12,251 nucleotides of DNA from Saprospiraceae bacterium (GCA_017995875.1 JAGOIB010000014.1:16500-28750), one strand, 5' to 3'; positions 5,400-12,251 are shown, counted from the first letter of the stretch. A program made the numbers and translations. Notes: generated from the letters alone by a model not told the origin.

Positions 5400-7802
5400 T
5401 TATTTCTTCTCTGCAAACGTCTCTACCGTTACAACTTTTATCTTGCCGGTAAATTTATTGTCCCCTTCCTTATAACCTTCCGATACTGGTGTTTCATGGT
5501 CCGCACCCACATTCCATCCTTCATCGGCAGAGTAGCCAAAAGGTTCCGTTTTTGGAACATACCCTTCTGCCACTTTCACGTCGTCCACATACAGTATGCA
5601 CTTGCCACCAGCTCCGGGTTTGTAGGCATCAATGATAAATTCATATTTCAAAATATGATGCCCGGCCGATAATGCTTTGGCAGAAGTGATGTTTGTTCTT
5701 TGCGATCCAAAATAGTTATACTCATGGTGGAGTTTTCCTGCTTTCATATACAATGTCCAGCCACCAAAACGACCTGCCTGTGCTATGATCACACCGCTGG
5801 CAGTTGCATTCGGCAATTCCACATCAGCCGTCAGTGTATAATTGCGGGTCTTTACATTGATGGCTGCAAATTCAGAGACCGTCATGCCATCATACAGATT
5901 TAATTTAGTACGGGTGCCCATCAAGTCAGGACGGCCAGCGAGGGCTGCATCAAAGCGTTCATAATTCCTATCATCAATCGGCAGTACATTATACTTTGCG
6001 GCTTCTGTCAAAAACAGTGCTTGCAACTCTTTGAGTTTTTCTGGATTGGTCGCTGCCAGATCATTGGCTTCACTGAAATCTTCCTTTACATTGAATAGCT
6101 GCCAAACATCTTTATCTAAGGTATTGAAAGCCGCACCCCACGGGGATTTGTGTAACGTACGGGCCACCCAGCCATCATGGTATATAGCACGATTACCAAA
6201 CATTTCAAAATACTGGGTGGTGTGTTGGTCAGCGGCTTGTCCATCATCGAAAGAATATAACATACTTGTGCCTTCGATTGGTCTTTGTTCAACACCATAA
6301 ACCACTTTAGGCGCTGGTATTTTACATGCTTCGAATACAGTAGGTGCTATGTCGATTGCATGTGTAAACTGGCTGCGGATTTCATTTTTTGCTTTGATGC
6401 CGTTTGGCCAATGCACGACCACTCCATTACGAACGCCACCAAAATCAGAGGCCACCTGTTTACTCCATCCAAAAGGTGCATTGCATCCAATAGCCCAGGG
6501 AATGGCAAAATGCGGATAGGTAGATGGTCCTCCCCACTCATCTAAATGGGTATATACATCATCAAAGTTTTCAGACAGTCCATTAAGGCCTACCAATTCA
6601 TTGAATGACCCATTCATACCTCCCTCTGCACTGGCGCCATTATCACCCACTATATAAAATACAAGTGTATTGTCAAGTTCCCCCATTTCTTTTAATGCAT
6701 CCAGGAGCCTTCCAACTTCATGGTCAGTATGTTCTGCAAAACCGGCGTACGCTTCCATTTGACGGGCATACAATTGTTTTTGTTTATTAGACAATGATTC
6801 CCAATCAGGTAAATCGGCAGGCTTAGGGGCCAGTTTGGTTCCCTTTGGCACAATGCCCATTTCAATTTGTCTGGCCAACGTTTGCTCACGCAGTTTATCC
6901 CAACCCATGTCGAACTTGCCCTTGTATTTGGCTATGTATTCTTTTGGTGCATGGTGTGGAGCATGTGTAGCACCAGTGGCAAAATAGGTAAAGAATGGTT
7001 TGTCAGGTGTCAATGCCTGCTGCGCCTGAATCCAGGTTATAGCCTTGTCTGTCATGTCTACCGTAAAGTGATAGTTCGGTGTGCGAGGAGTCTCAATTTC
7101 TGCCACACCATCATAGATTTTCGGAGCCCATTGATTCGTTTCACCGCCAAGAAATCCATAAAATTTATCAAAGCCTGATTGTGTTGGCCAGCGATTATAT
7201 GGACCAGAAACGGAAGTTTCCCAAGGTGGACATTCATGATACTTTCCAAACATAGAAGTGCTATAACCATTCTGACGCAATACTTCAGCCATAGGCGTAA
7301 TAGTTTGCGGACGTATTCCGGTGTTGCCCGGAAATGCAGTTGCCATTTCCATGATAGCACCTGCATTGTTGCTATGATGATTATACCCTGTGAGAATGGC
7401 TGTACGTGTTGGCGAACAAAGGGCTGTCGTATTAAAATTATTATAGCGCAAGCCTTCACTTGCCATTCGTGCAAGCGTTGGTTCATTGACAGGTCCGCCA
7501 AAAGGACCAGGTACGCCGAAGCCCTGGTCGTCAATTAATATAACCAATACATTAGGTGCACCCTTTGGAGCTGTCACTTCGAATCGTGCAGGTGCTTTAG
7601 CATTACGGGCATCCAGTTCGGTCTGCGCCGGATAATACTTTTCTCTGATGGGCAACACCGTTCGGTCAAAATCATCAGTGGTACTTCCACCATTTGCAAT
7701 TACTTCAGTTCCTGCTGGCTCTTGTTGAGGTTGGTTGCAACTAAAATGAATAGTGCTTATGACCAGCAACAAGAAAGTAACGATGAGGTTTGTCTTTTTC
7801 AA
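5400..7802 (-). CDS. Type I (formylglycine) arylsulfatase lipoprotein with C-terminal beta-sandwich domain
   Basis: About 800 residues from the proposed TTG at 7802. The start MKKTNLIVTFLLLV...HFSC makes a lipoprotein signal with Cys22. The sulfatase fold (about 80-600) has PNVLVILIDDQGFG (Asp91, Asp92 as metal ligands), TTALCSPTRTAILTG with C-x-P-x-R (Cys129 becomes formylglycine), GKYHE (Lys187, His189), ATHAPHH (His280) and VGDNGAS (Asp387, Asn388). It hydrolyses sulfate esters; the substrate is unknown. Residues about 655-800 form a beta-rich LamG-like domain (GGWTLYMKAGKLHHEYNYFG, GGKCILYVDDVKVAEG), as in large AtsA-type sulfatases. The frame contains no ATG before the signal sequence: it opens at TTG 7877 right after a stop. 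TTG 7802 follows an AAAAGA stretch and gives a standard signal sequence, so I prefer it. First gene of the sulfatase/barrel/amidohydrolase operon; palindrome 2 lies upstream. Confidence 0.92.
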   Translation of the reverse strand: MKKTNLIVTFLLLVISTIHFSCNQPQQEPAGTEVIANGGSTTDDFDRTVLPIREKYYPAQTELDARNAKAPARFEVTAPKGAPNVLVILIDDQGFGVPGPFGGPVNEPTLARMASEGLRYNNFNTTALCSPTRTAILTGYNHHSNNAGAIMEMATAFPGNTGIRPQTITPMAEVLRQNGYSTSMFGKYHECPPWETSVSGPYNRWPTQSGFDKFYGFLGGETNQWAPKIYDGVAEIETPRTPNYHFTVDMTDKAITWIQAQQALTPDKPFFTYFATGATHAPHHAPKEYIAKYKGKFDMGWDKLREQTLARQIEMGIVPKGTKLAPKPADLPDWESLSNKQKQLYARQMEAYAGFAEHTDHEVGRLLDALKEMGELDNTLVFYIVGDNGASAEGGMNGSFNELVGLNGLSENFDDVYTHLDEWGGPSTYPHFAIPWAIGCNAPFGWSKQVASDFGGVRNGVVVHWPNGIKAKNEIRSQFTHAIDIAPTVFEACKIPAPKVVYGVEQRPIEGTSMLYSFDDGQAADQHTTQYFEMFGNRAIYHDGWVARTLHKSPWGAAFNTLDKDVWQLFNVKEDFSEANDLAATNPEKLKELQALFLTEAAKYNVLPIDDRNYERFDAALAGRPDLMGTRTKLNLYDGMTVSEFAAINVKTRNYTLTADVELPNATASGVIIAQAGRFGGWTLYMKAGKLHHEYNYFGSQRTNITSAKALSAGHHILKYEFIIDAYKPGAGGKCILYVDDVKVAEGYVPKTEPFGYSADEGWNVGADHETPVSEGYKEGDNKFTGKIKVVTVETFAEKK

Positions 7803-8006
7803 TTTGATTCTTTTAGGTAGTGAAGAAATGCAATTTTGTTTATGAAATATGCTATAATTATTAACGGAGGACGCCAATCAATACAGTCCTATTTCATGCC
7901 AGGGCAGTAGAGAAAGATTTAGGTTGAGGTATATGTTTTTTTTCAAGGGTTGGTTTTTTGAATCGTATCACCCGAAGGCAAATATTTAGGGTTTCAGTAC
8001 TAATAC

Positions 8007-8020
8007 AAAGGTCAGCAGAT
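8007..8020 (-). promoter_or_regulatory. Conserved promoter-like block downstream of palindrome 2
   Basis: On the minus strand this reads ATCTGCTGACCTTT, matching the block at 2626-2613 in 12 of 14 bases and at the same distance from its palindrome. With the next base it contains GACCTTTG, five of six fixed positions of TAnnTTTG. A start just downstream would leave roughly 200 nt of leader before the sulfatase TTG at 7802. I see no other clear element in 7803-8006. Confidence 0.45.
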
Positions 8021-8035
8021 GAATCAAACCGATTT

Positions 8036-8053
8036 TGTAGAATTGGTACTACA
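8036..8053 (-). promoter_or_regulatory. Palindromic operator candidate 2 (sulfatase operon)
   Basis: In the direction of transcription this reads TGTAGTACCAATTCTACA, differing from copy 1 at one base. It encloses the TAG stop codon of the sensor kinase (8051-8049), so the last kinase codons and the regulatory site share bases. It lies upstream of the arylsulfatase gene and its promoter-like block. No hairpin terminator separates the kinase from the sulfatase operon. Confidence 0.62.
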
Positions 8054-11000
8054 CTATTGGTGTTGTGTCAAGCGAAATGAAAATCCGAACCCGGACGCCT
8101 GCTCCTTCAGGACTATCAATTTCCCAACGCCCATGGAGTGCCTGCATGAGATCAGCCACAAGTGACAAACCGATTCCTGTGCCAGCAGAAATGTCTTCTA
8201 CAGATACATCACCTTGTCTTGTTGTTCCTTGACGAACACCTTCAAGTTGCGTAAGTGTCATACCTCGCCCGGAATCACTTACTTCAAGAACATACCAGTT
8301 TTCTTCAGTGCGCGATCGAACTAAAACATGCCCGTTTTTAGTATACTTGATTGCATTCGATAGGAGATTGTGCAGCACGATGTTGAGTATCCTTGGATCC
8401 GTTAAGATGACATCATCCTCCGGCACTTCATTGACAAGTATGTTGCCCTGAAAGCGGCTCATTTCACTAAAATCTTCCATGAGTTGCTCCACAAGGGCAA
8501 ACGGAGAGCAATTGGTTGAAGTGGTTTTAAATTGTTCCTGTTGATAGGTAACCCAGTGTAAGAGGTTCTGTGTGCTGTGAAATAATTTATGCACGGCATT
8601 CTGTACATCTGTCAATGCCCTTTTAGCCAACCCGTCCCCACCTGGTTTGTCTTCACCACCAAGTCTTGCAATCTGGCCAATAAAACGCAGTGGTGTGAGA
8701 ATGTCATGGGTGATAATGGAGATCAGGCGGTCCCTGACACGGATATTTTTTCGAAGGTTGAGCTCTGAAGCCTCCAGTTTGTGGAGGTTTTCTTCGAGCT
8801 GTTTATTCGTATTCATTAATTTGGCGGTCTGCTCGTCTACCTTTTTCTGTAGCTCAATATTTCGTTGCCGGATGGAGCGTGAATAGGTTACCGACGTAGC
8901 CCAGATGGAAAAGATAAACCCAATCCCATAAAGAATAAAAGCCCATGGTTTCGCATACCATGGAGTCAATACGATAAATGTCAATCTTGAATACACAAAA
9001 TCTGAAGAGCCAAATCCACTTCTCCGCCTGATGACAATGGTATATTTACCTGGTTTGAGATGGCCAATGGGAAATAAGTGGTGGCCCATCGTACAGAGTT
9101 GGTATTCCTCATGTAAACCCTCTATTTTGATGCTGACATATTCATTGTAGGGTTGGTTCCACCATGAACCTGCAAAATGGACGGTGATATTTGCATGATT
9201 GGGAGAAATGCGCAATAGCTTATCACAAGGGTATTTGATCCCATCCACCTCCAATGCATCGAAGACCATCGTATCCCTGGAAAAATAATGAGGGGTTTTG
9301 TCAGGGTTGAACATCACTAATCCTTCAATGGTTGGAAGGGAAAGGCGGCCGTCCGGAAGCCATAGATACGAAGGCGAACATCCGCCATTGAATTCAGTAT
9401 TGCGGATGCCGTCCTCTTCCCTGTAGGTATAGTAGTCCAGAAAGAGGGTGGTGTCTTGCAGGTAGGCATCGACAGCATCCAGATGTGTTTTGTACAGTCC
9501 GCTGTTGGTTGAGATCCATAGATATCCGTTTGAATCTTCTACAAACGCATGGGTATTGGCCAAATCATTGTTTCGGCCATTTGGCATCCGTGAAAAGTGA
9601 TTGTCATGATATATGAAGTAGCCACTGCCATAGGTTCCAATAAAAACCTTTCCCCGGATCAATGCTAATGTCCTGCAATCAGCATTAGCGAATTGGGGAA
9701 AGGAATCCACAGTATGCGTCCTGGCATCTAACCTATAGAGTTGGAAATAGGAGCCAAACCATAGATTGCCGCCGGCATCCCGTGTGATACATTTGATACT
9801 GTAATTATCCTTATCAACTGAAGTTTTATAAACCCAGCGCACTGAGTCGTTTTGTACGTATCCTATACCCTTGGTAGTACCAAGCCATATGGTGCTGTCA
9901 AGCAATGCGCATGCCTGGGTTGAAAATGCATCATCGGCCTTGATCTGGTAAGTTTGCTTTGTGTCGATGTTGTACCGTACATTTTTCAGGCCCTGGTTTA
10001 AATAAATATTGTTTTTTTTGTCTCTGCAGAGTGCGAAACTGTTAAAGAAAATTGGAAAGCGTCCGGATGCTTTGTTCGTGACCAGATCGATGATCATTCC
10101 ATTAGTGGCCAACAGAGAAGATGTGTCCATGAGACATTGCGCATAGTAGTTGTTACTCTCTTTGTCCAGGGTCTCTTCCTGTAGAAAGGTGGTAATGTTT
10201 TTTTTGCGATAGATAAATACGCCCCGAGAATTCGTGCCCAGGACCAGGAGATCATCCGATTTGCGATAGGCCACAGCGTGGATAAGGCAGTTTTCCGGCA
10301 GACTGGTAAGGAGCGTACGCATGACATATCTTTTGCGATCGGTGGTAGGAAGAAGCCTGAATAATTTTTCTCCATCATTGACAAAGACATCTTCAAAAGG
10401 ATACTGACTATAGACCCGTATATCCCGGGTTAATCCATGCCAGGTATTACCACTTTCATCCACCAGGGTACATTTGTCAAATTTACCTGTAGCTGGTTGC
10501 AGGACATGGAGCTGATCTGTTGAATCCAGTTTTAGGAGTTCTCCGTCCAGTAAGGCCACCTTATCTCCTTTATTTCTTTTTTGCTGTAGGATTTGTCTGG
10601 TATGTTTTTTCAGATCGACTACAACAATCCGGTCGCTTACCAAGTACACCTTATGATCTGGAAGAGGAAGGATATTAATCGCCATTTGTGATGTCATCCT
10701 GCCCCGTTTATTTTCCTCATGATAGAAACTATCCTGGATGAGAAATTGGGCATCGGGTGGGTTGCCCAGGATCCGGAGCATTTGAGGATTTTTTACATCA
10801 GGTTGCCGAAGCGTAGTAAAATGATCATTAGCCAGGAGGTATAAACCGTTGAGCAAGTCAATAAAAAGTATACTCGTGTCATTGAGGGCTAATGCATGGG
10901 AAAAGCGCTGGTTTTTTATCGGGGGATGGTCATTGGTATTGATGACCCTGAAATTTTGCCCGTCAAAACGGACGATTCCACCCTCTGTGGCCATCCATAG

Positions 11001-11174
11001 GAATCCGCGGGTATCGAATACAAGGCTCCTGACAGAGTTTTGTGGCAGCCCTTGCTTGGACGTATAATTGTTGATATGATAAGAATCCTGACCTATCAAC
11101 AACCTGATGGGGCATAAGGCGATAGCCCAAAGAAGCAGTATCCGAAAGCCAGATAAGGATATAGGAACAGGCAT
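8049..11174 (-). CDS. Membrane sensor histidine kinase with Reg_prop beta-propeller and Y_Y_Y domain
   Basis: A 1041-residue kinase. Residues 1-29 are an export signal. About 35-630 form a periplasmic beta-propeller of Reg_prop repeats, clearest at NSVRSLVFDTRGFLW (47-61), SIKCITRDAGGNLWFG (459-474) and NTHAFVEDSNGYLWIS (540-555). The Y_Y_Y domain is about 660-737 (VHFAGSWWNQPYNEY, GLHEEYQL). One transmembrane helix (about 744-763) leads to a coiled coil (770-810). The kinase core has SIITHDILTPLRF with phospho-acceptor His823, an N box HNLLSNAIKYTKNG (Asn936, Asn940), a G1 box DSGRG (967-971) and a G2 box GTGIGLSL (998-1005). There is no receiver or HTH, so it is not a hybrid HTCS. It should phosphorylate the regulator encoded 2 nt upstream. 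The ligand is unknown; flanking sulfatases suggest a sulfated compound or its product (inference). The stop codon lies inside palindrome 2. Confidence 0.93.
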   Translation of the reverse strand: MPVPISLSGFRILLLWAIALCPIRLLIGQDSYHINNYTSKQGLPQNSVRSLVFDTRGFLWMATEGGIVRFDGQNFRVINTNDHPPIKNQRFSHALALNDTSILFIDLLNGLYLLANDHFTTLRQPDVKNPQMLRILGNPPDAQFLIQDSFYHEENKRGRMTSQMAINILPLPDHKVYLVSDRIVVVDLKKHTRQILQQKRNKGDKVALLDGELLKLDSTDQLHVLQPATGKFDKCTLVDESGNTWHGLTRDIRVYSQYPFEDVFVNDGEKLFRLLPTTDRKRYVMRTLLTSLPENCLIHAVAYRKSDDLLVLGTNSRGVFIYRKKNITTFLQEETLDKESNNYYAQCLMDTSSLLATNGMIIDLVTNKASGRFPIFFNSFALCRDKKNNIYLNQGLKNVRYNIDTKQTYQIKADDAFSTQACALLDSTIWLGTTKGIGYVQNDSVRWVYKTSVDKDNYSIKCITRDAGGNLWFGSYFQLYRLDARTHTVDSFPQFANADCRTLALIRGKVFIGTYGSGYFIYHDNHFSRMPNGRNNDLANTHAFVEDSNGYLWISTNSGLYKTHLDAVDAYLQDTTLFLDYYTYREEDGIRNTEFNGGCSPSYLWLPDGRLSLPTIEGLVMFNPDKTPHYFSRDTMVFDALEVDGIKYPCDKLLRISPNHANITVHFAGSWWNQPYNEYVSIKIEGLHEEYQLCTMGHHLFPIGHLKPGKYTIVIRRRSGFGSSDFVYSRLTFIVLTPWYAKPWAFILYGIGFIFSIWATSVTYSRSIRQRNIELQKKVDEQTAKLMNTNKQLEENLHKLEASELNLRKNIRVRDRLISIITHDILTPLRFIGQIARLGGEDKPGGDGLAKRALTDVQNAVHKLFHSTQNLLHWVTYQQEQFKTTSTNCSPFALVEQLMEDFSEMSRFQGNILVNEVPEDDVILTDPRILNIVLHNLLSNAIKYTKNGHVLVRSRTEENWYVLEVSDSGRGMTLTQLEGVRQGTTRQGDVSVEDISAGTGIGLSLVADLMQALHGRWEIDSPEGAGVRVRIFISLDTTPIV

Positions 11175-11176
11175 GA

Positions 11177-11815
11177 TTACCCAAGATGGTAAACATCTGC
11201 CAAACGATGCATATCCGAGAGATTATTTACATTTAATTTCTCGAAAATCCGCACTTTATAAGTGGCTACGGTGCTCATTTTCAGGTCAAGGCGATTGGAT
11301 ATTTCCTTGACACGTAAGCCCTGTAACAAAAGGCGGAGCACCATCATTTCGCGCTCGGACAATTGGTCAAATGGATTGGCAGAAGCCGATGTGCGGCCCT
11401 GATCAAGTTCAAGGTTCTTTTTAAGTTCTTCACTCAGGTAGGGCTGGCCCTTGAGAAAATTTGTCAATGCCCTGATGAGTGTTTCCTCTTCTTCCTGTTT
11501 GCTGAGAAATCCCAGTACGCCCATTTGGATCAAACGCTTACCATAAATCGCTTCCGGGCTCATCGTGTAAATGAGGATATGTAAATCAGGATGTTGTGCC
11601 AGGATCTGAGGTATCAGATCCATGCTGTTGCAATCACCCAATTGCATATCCAGGATGAGATGAGAGTATTCGGCCTTGTTTAAAGAAGTAGTAAGTGAAG
11701 AACATGCATCAGCCTCCCCGGTTTCCACATCATGGAAATGCCTGTCCAGCAGATATTTCATCCCTGTGCGAATCACGGCATGGTCATCTGCGATAAGGAT
11801 ATGAGGAGAAGGCAT
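11177..11815 (-). CDS. NarL/LuxR-type response regulator
   Basis: A 212-residue DNA-binding regulator from ATG 11815 (MPSPHILIADDHAVIRTG). The receiver domain has the acidic pair in ILIADDH, the phospho-acceptor Asp56 in LILDMQLGD, a Thr in LIYTMSPE, and Lys in FLSKQEEE. A GerE/LuxR HTH follows: LSEREMMVLRLLLQGLRVKEISNRLDLKMSTVATYKVRIFEKL in two runs, ending NVNNLSDMHRLADVYHLG. It should act as a transcription factor on phosphorylation by the kinase encoded next: its stop TAA and the kinase ATG are 2 nt apart, suggesting translational coupling. The frame extends to TTG 11914 and includes ATG 11875, but that part covers a palindrome and a -7-like box and would put a non-domain extension before the first receiver strand. 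ATG 11875 remains possible. Palindrome 3 upstream suggests autoregulation. Confidence 0.93.
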   Translation of the reverse strand: MPSPHILIADDHAVIRTGMKYLLDRHFHDVETGEADACSSLTTSLNKAEYSHLILDMQLGDCNSMDLIPQILAQHPDLHILIYTMSPEAIYGKRLIQMGVLGFLSKQEEEETLIRALTNFLKGQPYLSEELKKNLELDQGRTSASANPFDQLSEREMMVLRLLLQGLRVKEISNRLDLKMSTVATYKVRIFEKLNVNNLSDMHRLADVYHLG

Positions 11816-11848
11816 TTGCACTTTACTTATTTTAGATGCTTGTTCATA

Positions 11849-11856
11849 CAAATGTA
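11849..11856 (-). promoter_or_regulatory. Probable -7 box of the regulator/kinase operon
   Basis: On the minus strand this reads TACATTTG, a perfect match to TAnnTTTG. It is 32 nt from palindrome 3 and 33 nt before ATG 11815, leaving a short leader. No clear -33 TTG is present, which suits an activator-dependent promoter. If it is used, ATG 11875 cannot be the start. Confidence 0.45.
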
Positions 11857-11888
11857 GGGAAGCCTTTTTCTTCATATATGGTTTGGGG

Positions 11889-11906
11889 TGTAGAATGGAT
11901 ACTACA
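11889..11906 (-). promoter_or_regulatory. Palindromic operator candidate 3 (regulator/kinase operon)
   Basis: In the direction of transcription this reads TGTAGTATCCATTCTACA. The outer TGTAG and CTACA arms and ATTCTACA are identical to copy 2; the centre differs at two bases. It is upstream of the response regulator gene and inside the doubtful 5' extension of its frame, which argues that the extension is not coding. Position and symmetry suggest autoregulation by the encoded regulator. Confidence 0.58.
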
Positions 11907-11933
11907 AGATACAATCAAAGCGCTAACGGCCAT

Positions 11934-11967
11934 AAAAAAAGGCCACCCGATGGAGTGACCTTTTTTT
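11934..11967 (-). terminator. Bidirectional terminator after the partial sulfatase gene
   Basis: The arms 11934-11946 and 11955-11967 pair over 13 positions with one C-A mismatch and an 8-nt loop. A run of seven A on one side and eight T on the other serves both strands. It starts about 20 nt past the sulfatase stop and insulates the regulator operon from it. Confidence 0.85.
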
Positions 11968-11987
11968 TATTGACTGAAATAATATGT

Positions 11988-12251
11988 TTACTCGGTGCTG
12001 AACAACCGTTGAGCATCTTTCTCCAGATCACTATATTGTTCTTTCCCGGTACTCACTTTGACAAACGAAATATGTCCGCCTTTGAATTCTCCCGGTGATT
12101 TATAAAGCTGGCTAACATTATCACCACTGTCATAACCGACACATAGTCCATCCCCTACCAACGTAAATTTACCTACCTGTGCCCGCATTGGACCTGTGGC
12201 AACTTCCTTATCATTGACATAGAGTTTAGCAGTACCGATGGATTCTCCGTG
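11988..12251 (-). CDS. C-terminal end of a second arylsulfatase (enters from right edge)
   Basis: The frame is open from the right edge to the TAA at 11990-11988, giving 87 residues. It reads HGESIGTAKLYVNDKEVATG, then FTLVGDGLCVGYDSGDNVS, then GGHISFVKVSTGKEQYSDLE and ends RLFSTE. This is the beta-sandwich tail of large AtsA-type arylsulfatases: the G-x-A-x-LYV-D-x-x-VA-x-G strand pair, the L-C-V-G-x-D-S-G-x-x-V-S strand, and the final Y-x-DLE-x-E/D-A helix. The first strand pair also matches GGKCILYVDDVKVAEG in the sulfatase at 5400-7802, though the two tails differ enough to be distinct paralogues. The catalytic domain is outside the window, so activity cannot be judged. An internal ATG at 12188 is in the middle of this domain and is not a start. 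Confidence 0.82.
   Translation of the reverse strand, partial: HGESIGTAKLYVNDKEVATGPMRAQVGKFTLVGDGLCVGYDSGDNVSQLYKSPGEFKGGHISFVKVSTGKEQYSDLEKDAQRLFSTE

Noticed and set aside
5318..5416. Longer N-terminus of the beta-barrel protein overlapping the sulfatase end
   Set aside because: It needs a TTG start or ATG 5362 and would put polar, charged residues before a good signal peptide, which is unusual for an outer-membrane protein.
7058..7534. 158-residue minus-strand frame and the 119-residue plus-strand frame at 7179-7538
   Set aside because: Both lie wholly inside the arylsulfatase catalytic region, whose frame has the family motifs. Their translations are rich in Cys, Trp, His and Arg without any domain pattern, as expected of shadow frames.
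8647..8886. Plus-strand 79-residue frame inside the kinase gene
   Set aside because: It is antisense to the HisKA and coiled-coil region and its Ser/Arg/Cys-rich content reflects the opposite strand's codons.
11816..11914. Longer N-terminus of the response regulator from TTG 11914 or ATG 11875
   Set aside because: The extension covers palindrome 3 and the TACATTTG box, has no domain pattern, and ATG 11815 places the receiver's first strand at the usual distance from the start. ATG 11875 is not fully excluded.
11988..12188. Small independent gene starting at ATG 12188
   Set aside because: The same frame continues upstream to the window edge with sulfatase-tail sequence, so the ATG is internal.

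Overview
The window looks like chromosomal DNA of a Bacteroidota bacterium, probably a Chitinophagales/Chitinophagaceae-like organism (the family-level guess is inference). The reasons are the predicted lipoproteins with Bacteroidota-like signal sequences, a large Reg_prop/Y_Y_Y sensor kinase, A/T-rich leaders that mostly lack a clear Shine-Dalgarno, and several sequences resembling the Bacteroidota -7 box TAnnTTTG. Every gene I accept is on the minus strand, so transcription runs from high to low coordinates. I see no tRNA, rRNA, CRISPR array or insertion sequence.

Layout in transcription order: (a) 12251-11988, the C-terminal end of an arylsulfatase that enters from outside the window, followed by a bidirectional hairpin terminator. 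(b) 11815-8049, a two-component operon: a NarL/LuxR-type response regulator, then after 2 nt a 1041-residue membrane sensor histidine kinase with a beta-propeller sensor. (c) 7802-2756, a three-gene operon: a lipoprotein arylsulfatase, an outer-membrane beta-barrel 'transporter', and a YtcJ-like lipoprotein amidohydrolase, closed by a strong bidirectional terminator. (d) 2469-1191, an OmpA-family lipoprotein and a small secreted DUF2541-like protein, closed by a terminator. (e) 1053-427, a NicO/RcnA-like metal permease. (f) 356-1, the start of an unrecognised exported protein that runs off the left edge.

The main finding is a palindrome present three times, reading TGTAGWAYCMATTCTACA in the direction of transcription, at 2642-2659, 8036-8053 and 11889-11906. 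Each copy lies upstream of one of the operons (d), (c) and (b), all in the same orientation, and I found no other copy in the window. The first two copies are followed at the same 22-nt distance by a shared promoter-like block (12 of 14 bases identical). The third is followed 32 nt later by a perfect TAnnTTTG, exactly one helical turn further. The size and symmetry suit a NarL-type regulator, and one copy precedes the regulator gene itself.

Model (inference): the kinase senses a periplasmic ligand, perhaps a sulfated or desulfated compound. The regulator then activates its own operon, an outer-membrane uptake and periplasmic sulfatase/amidohydrolase pathway, and an envelope OmpA/DUF2541 pair. 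The sulfatases need formylglycine maturation; no maturase is visible here.
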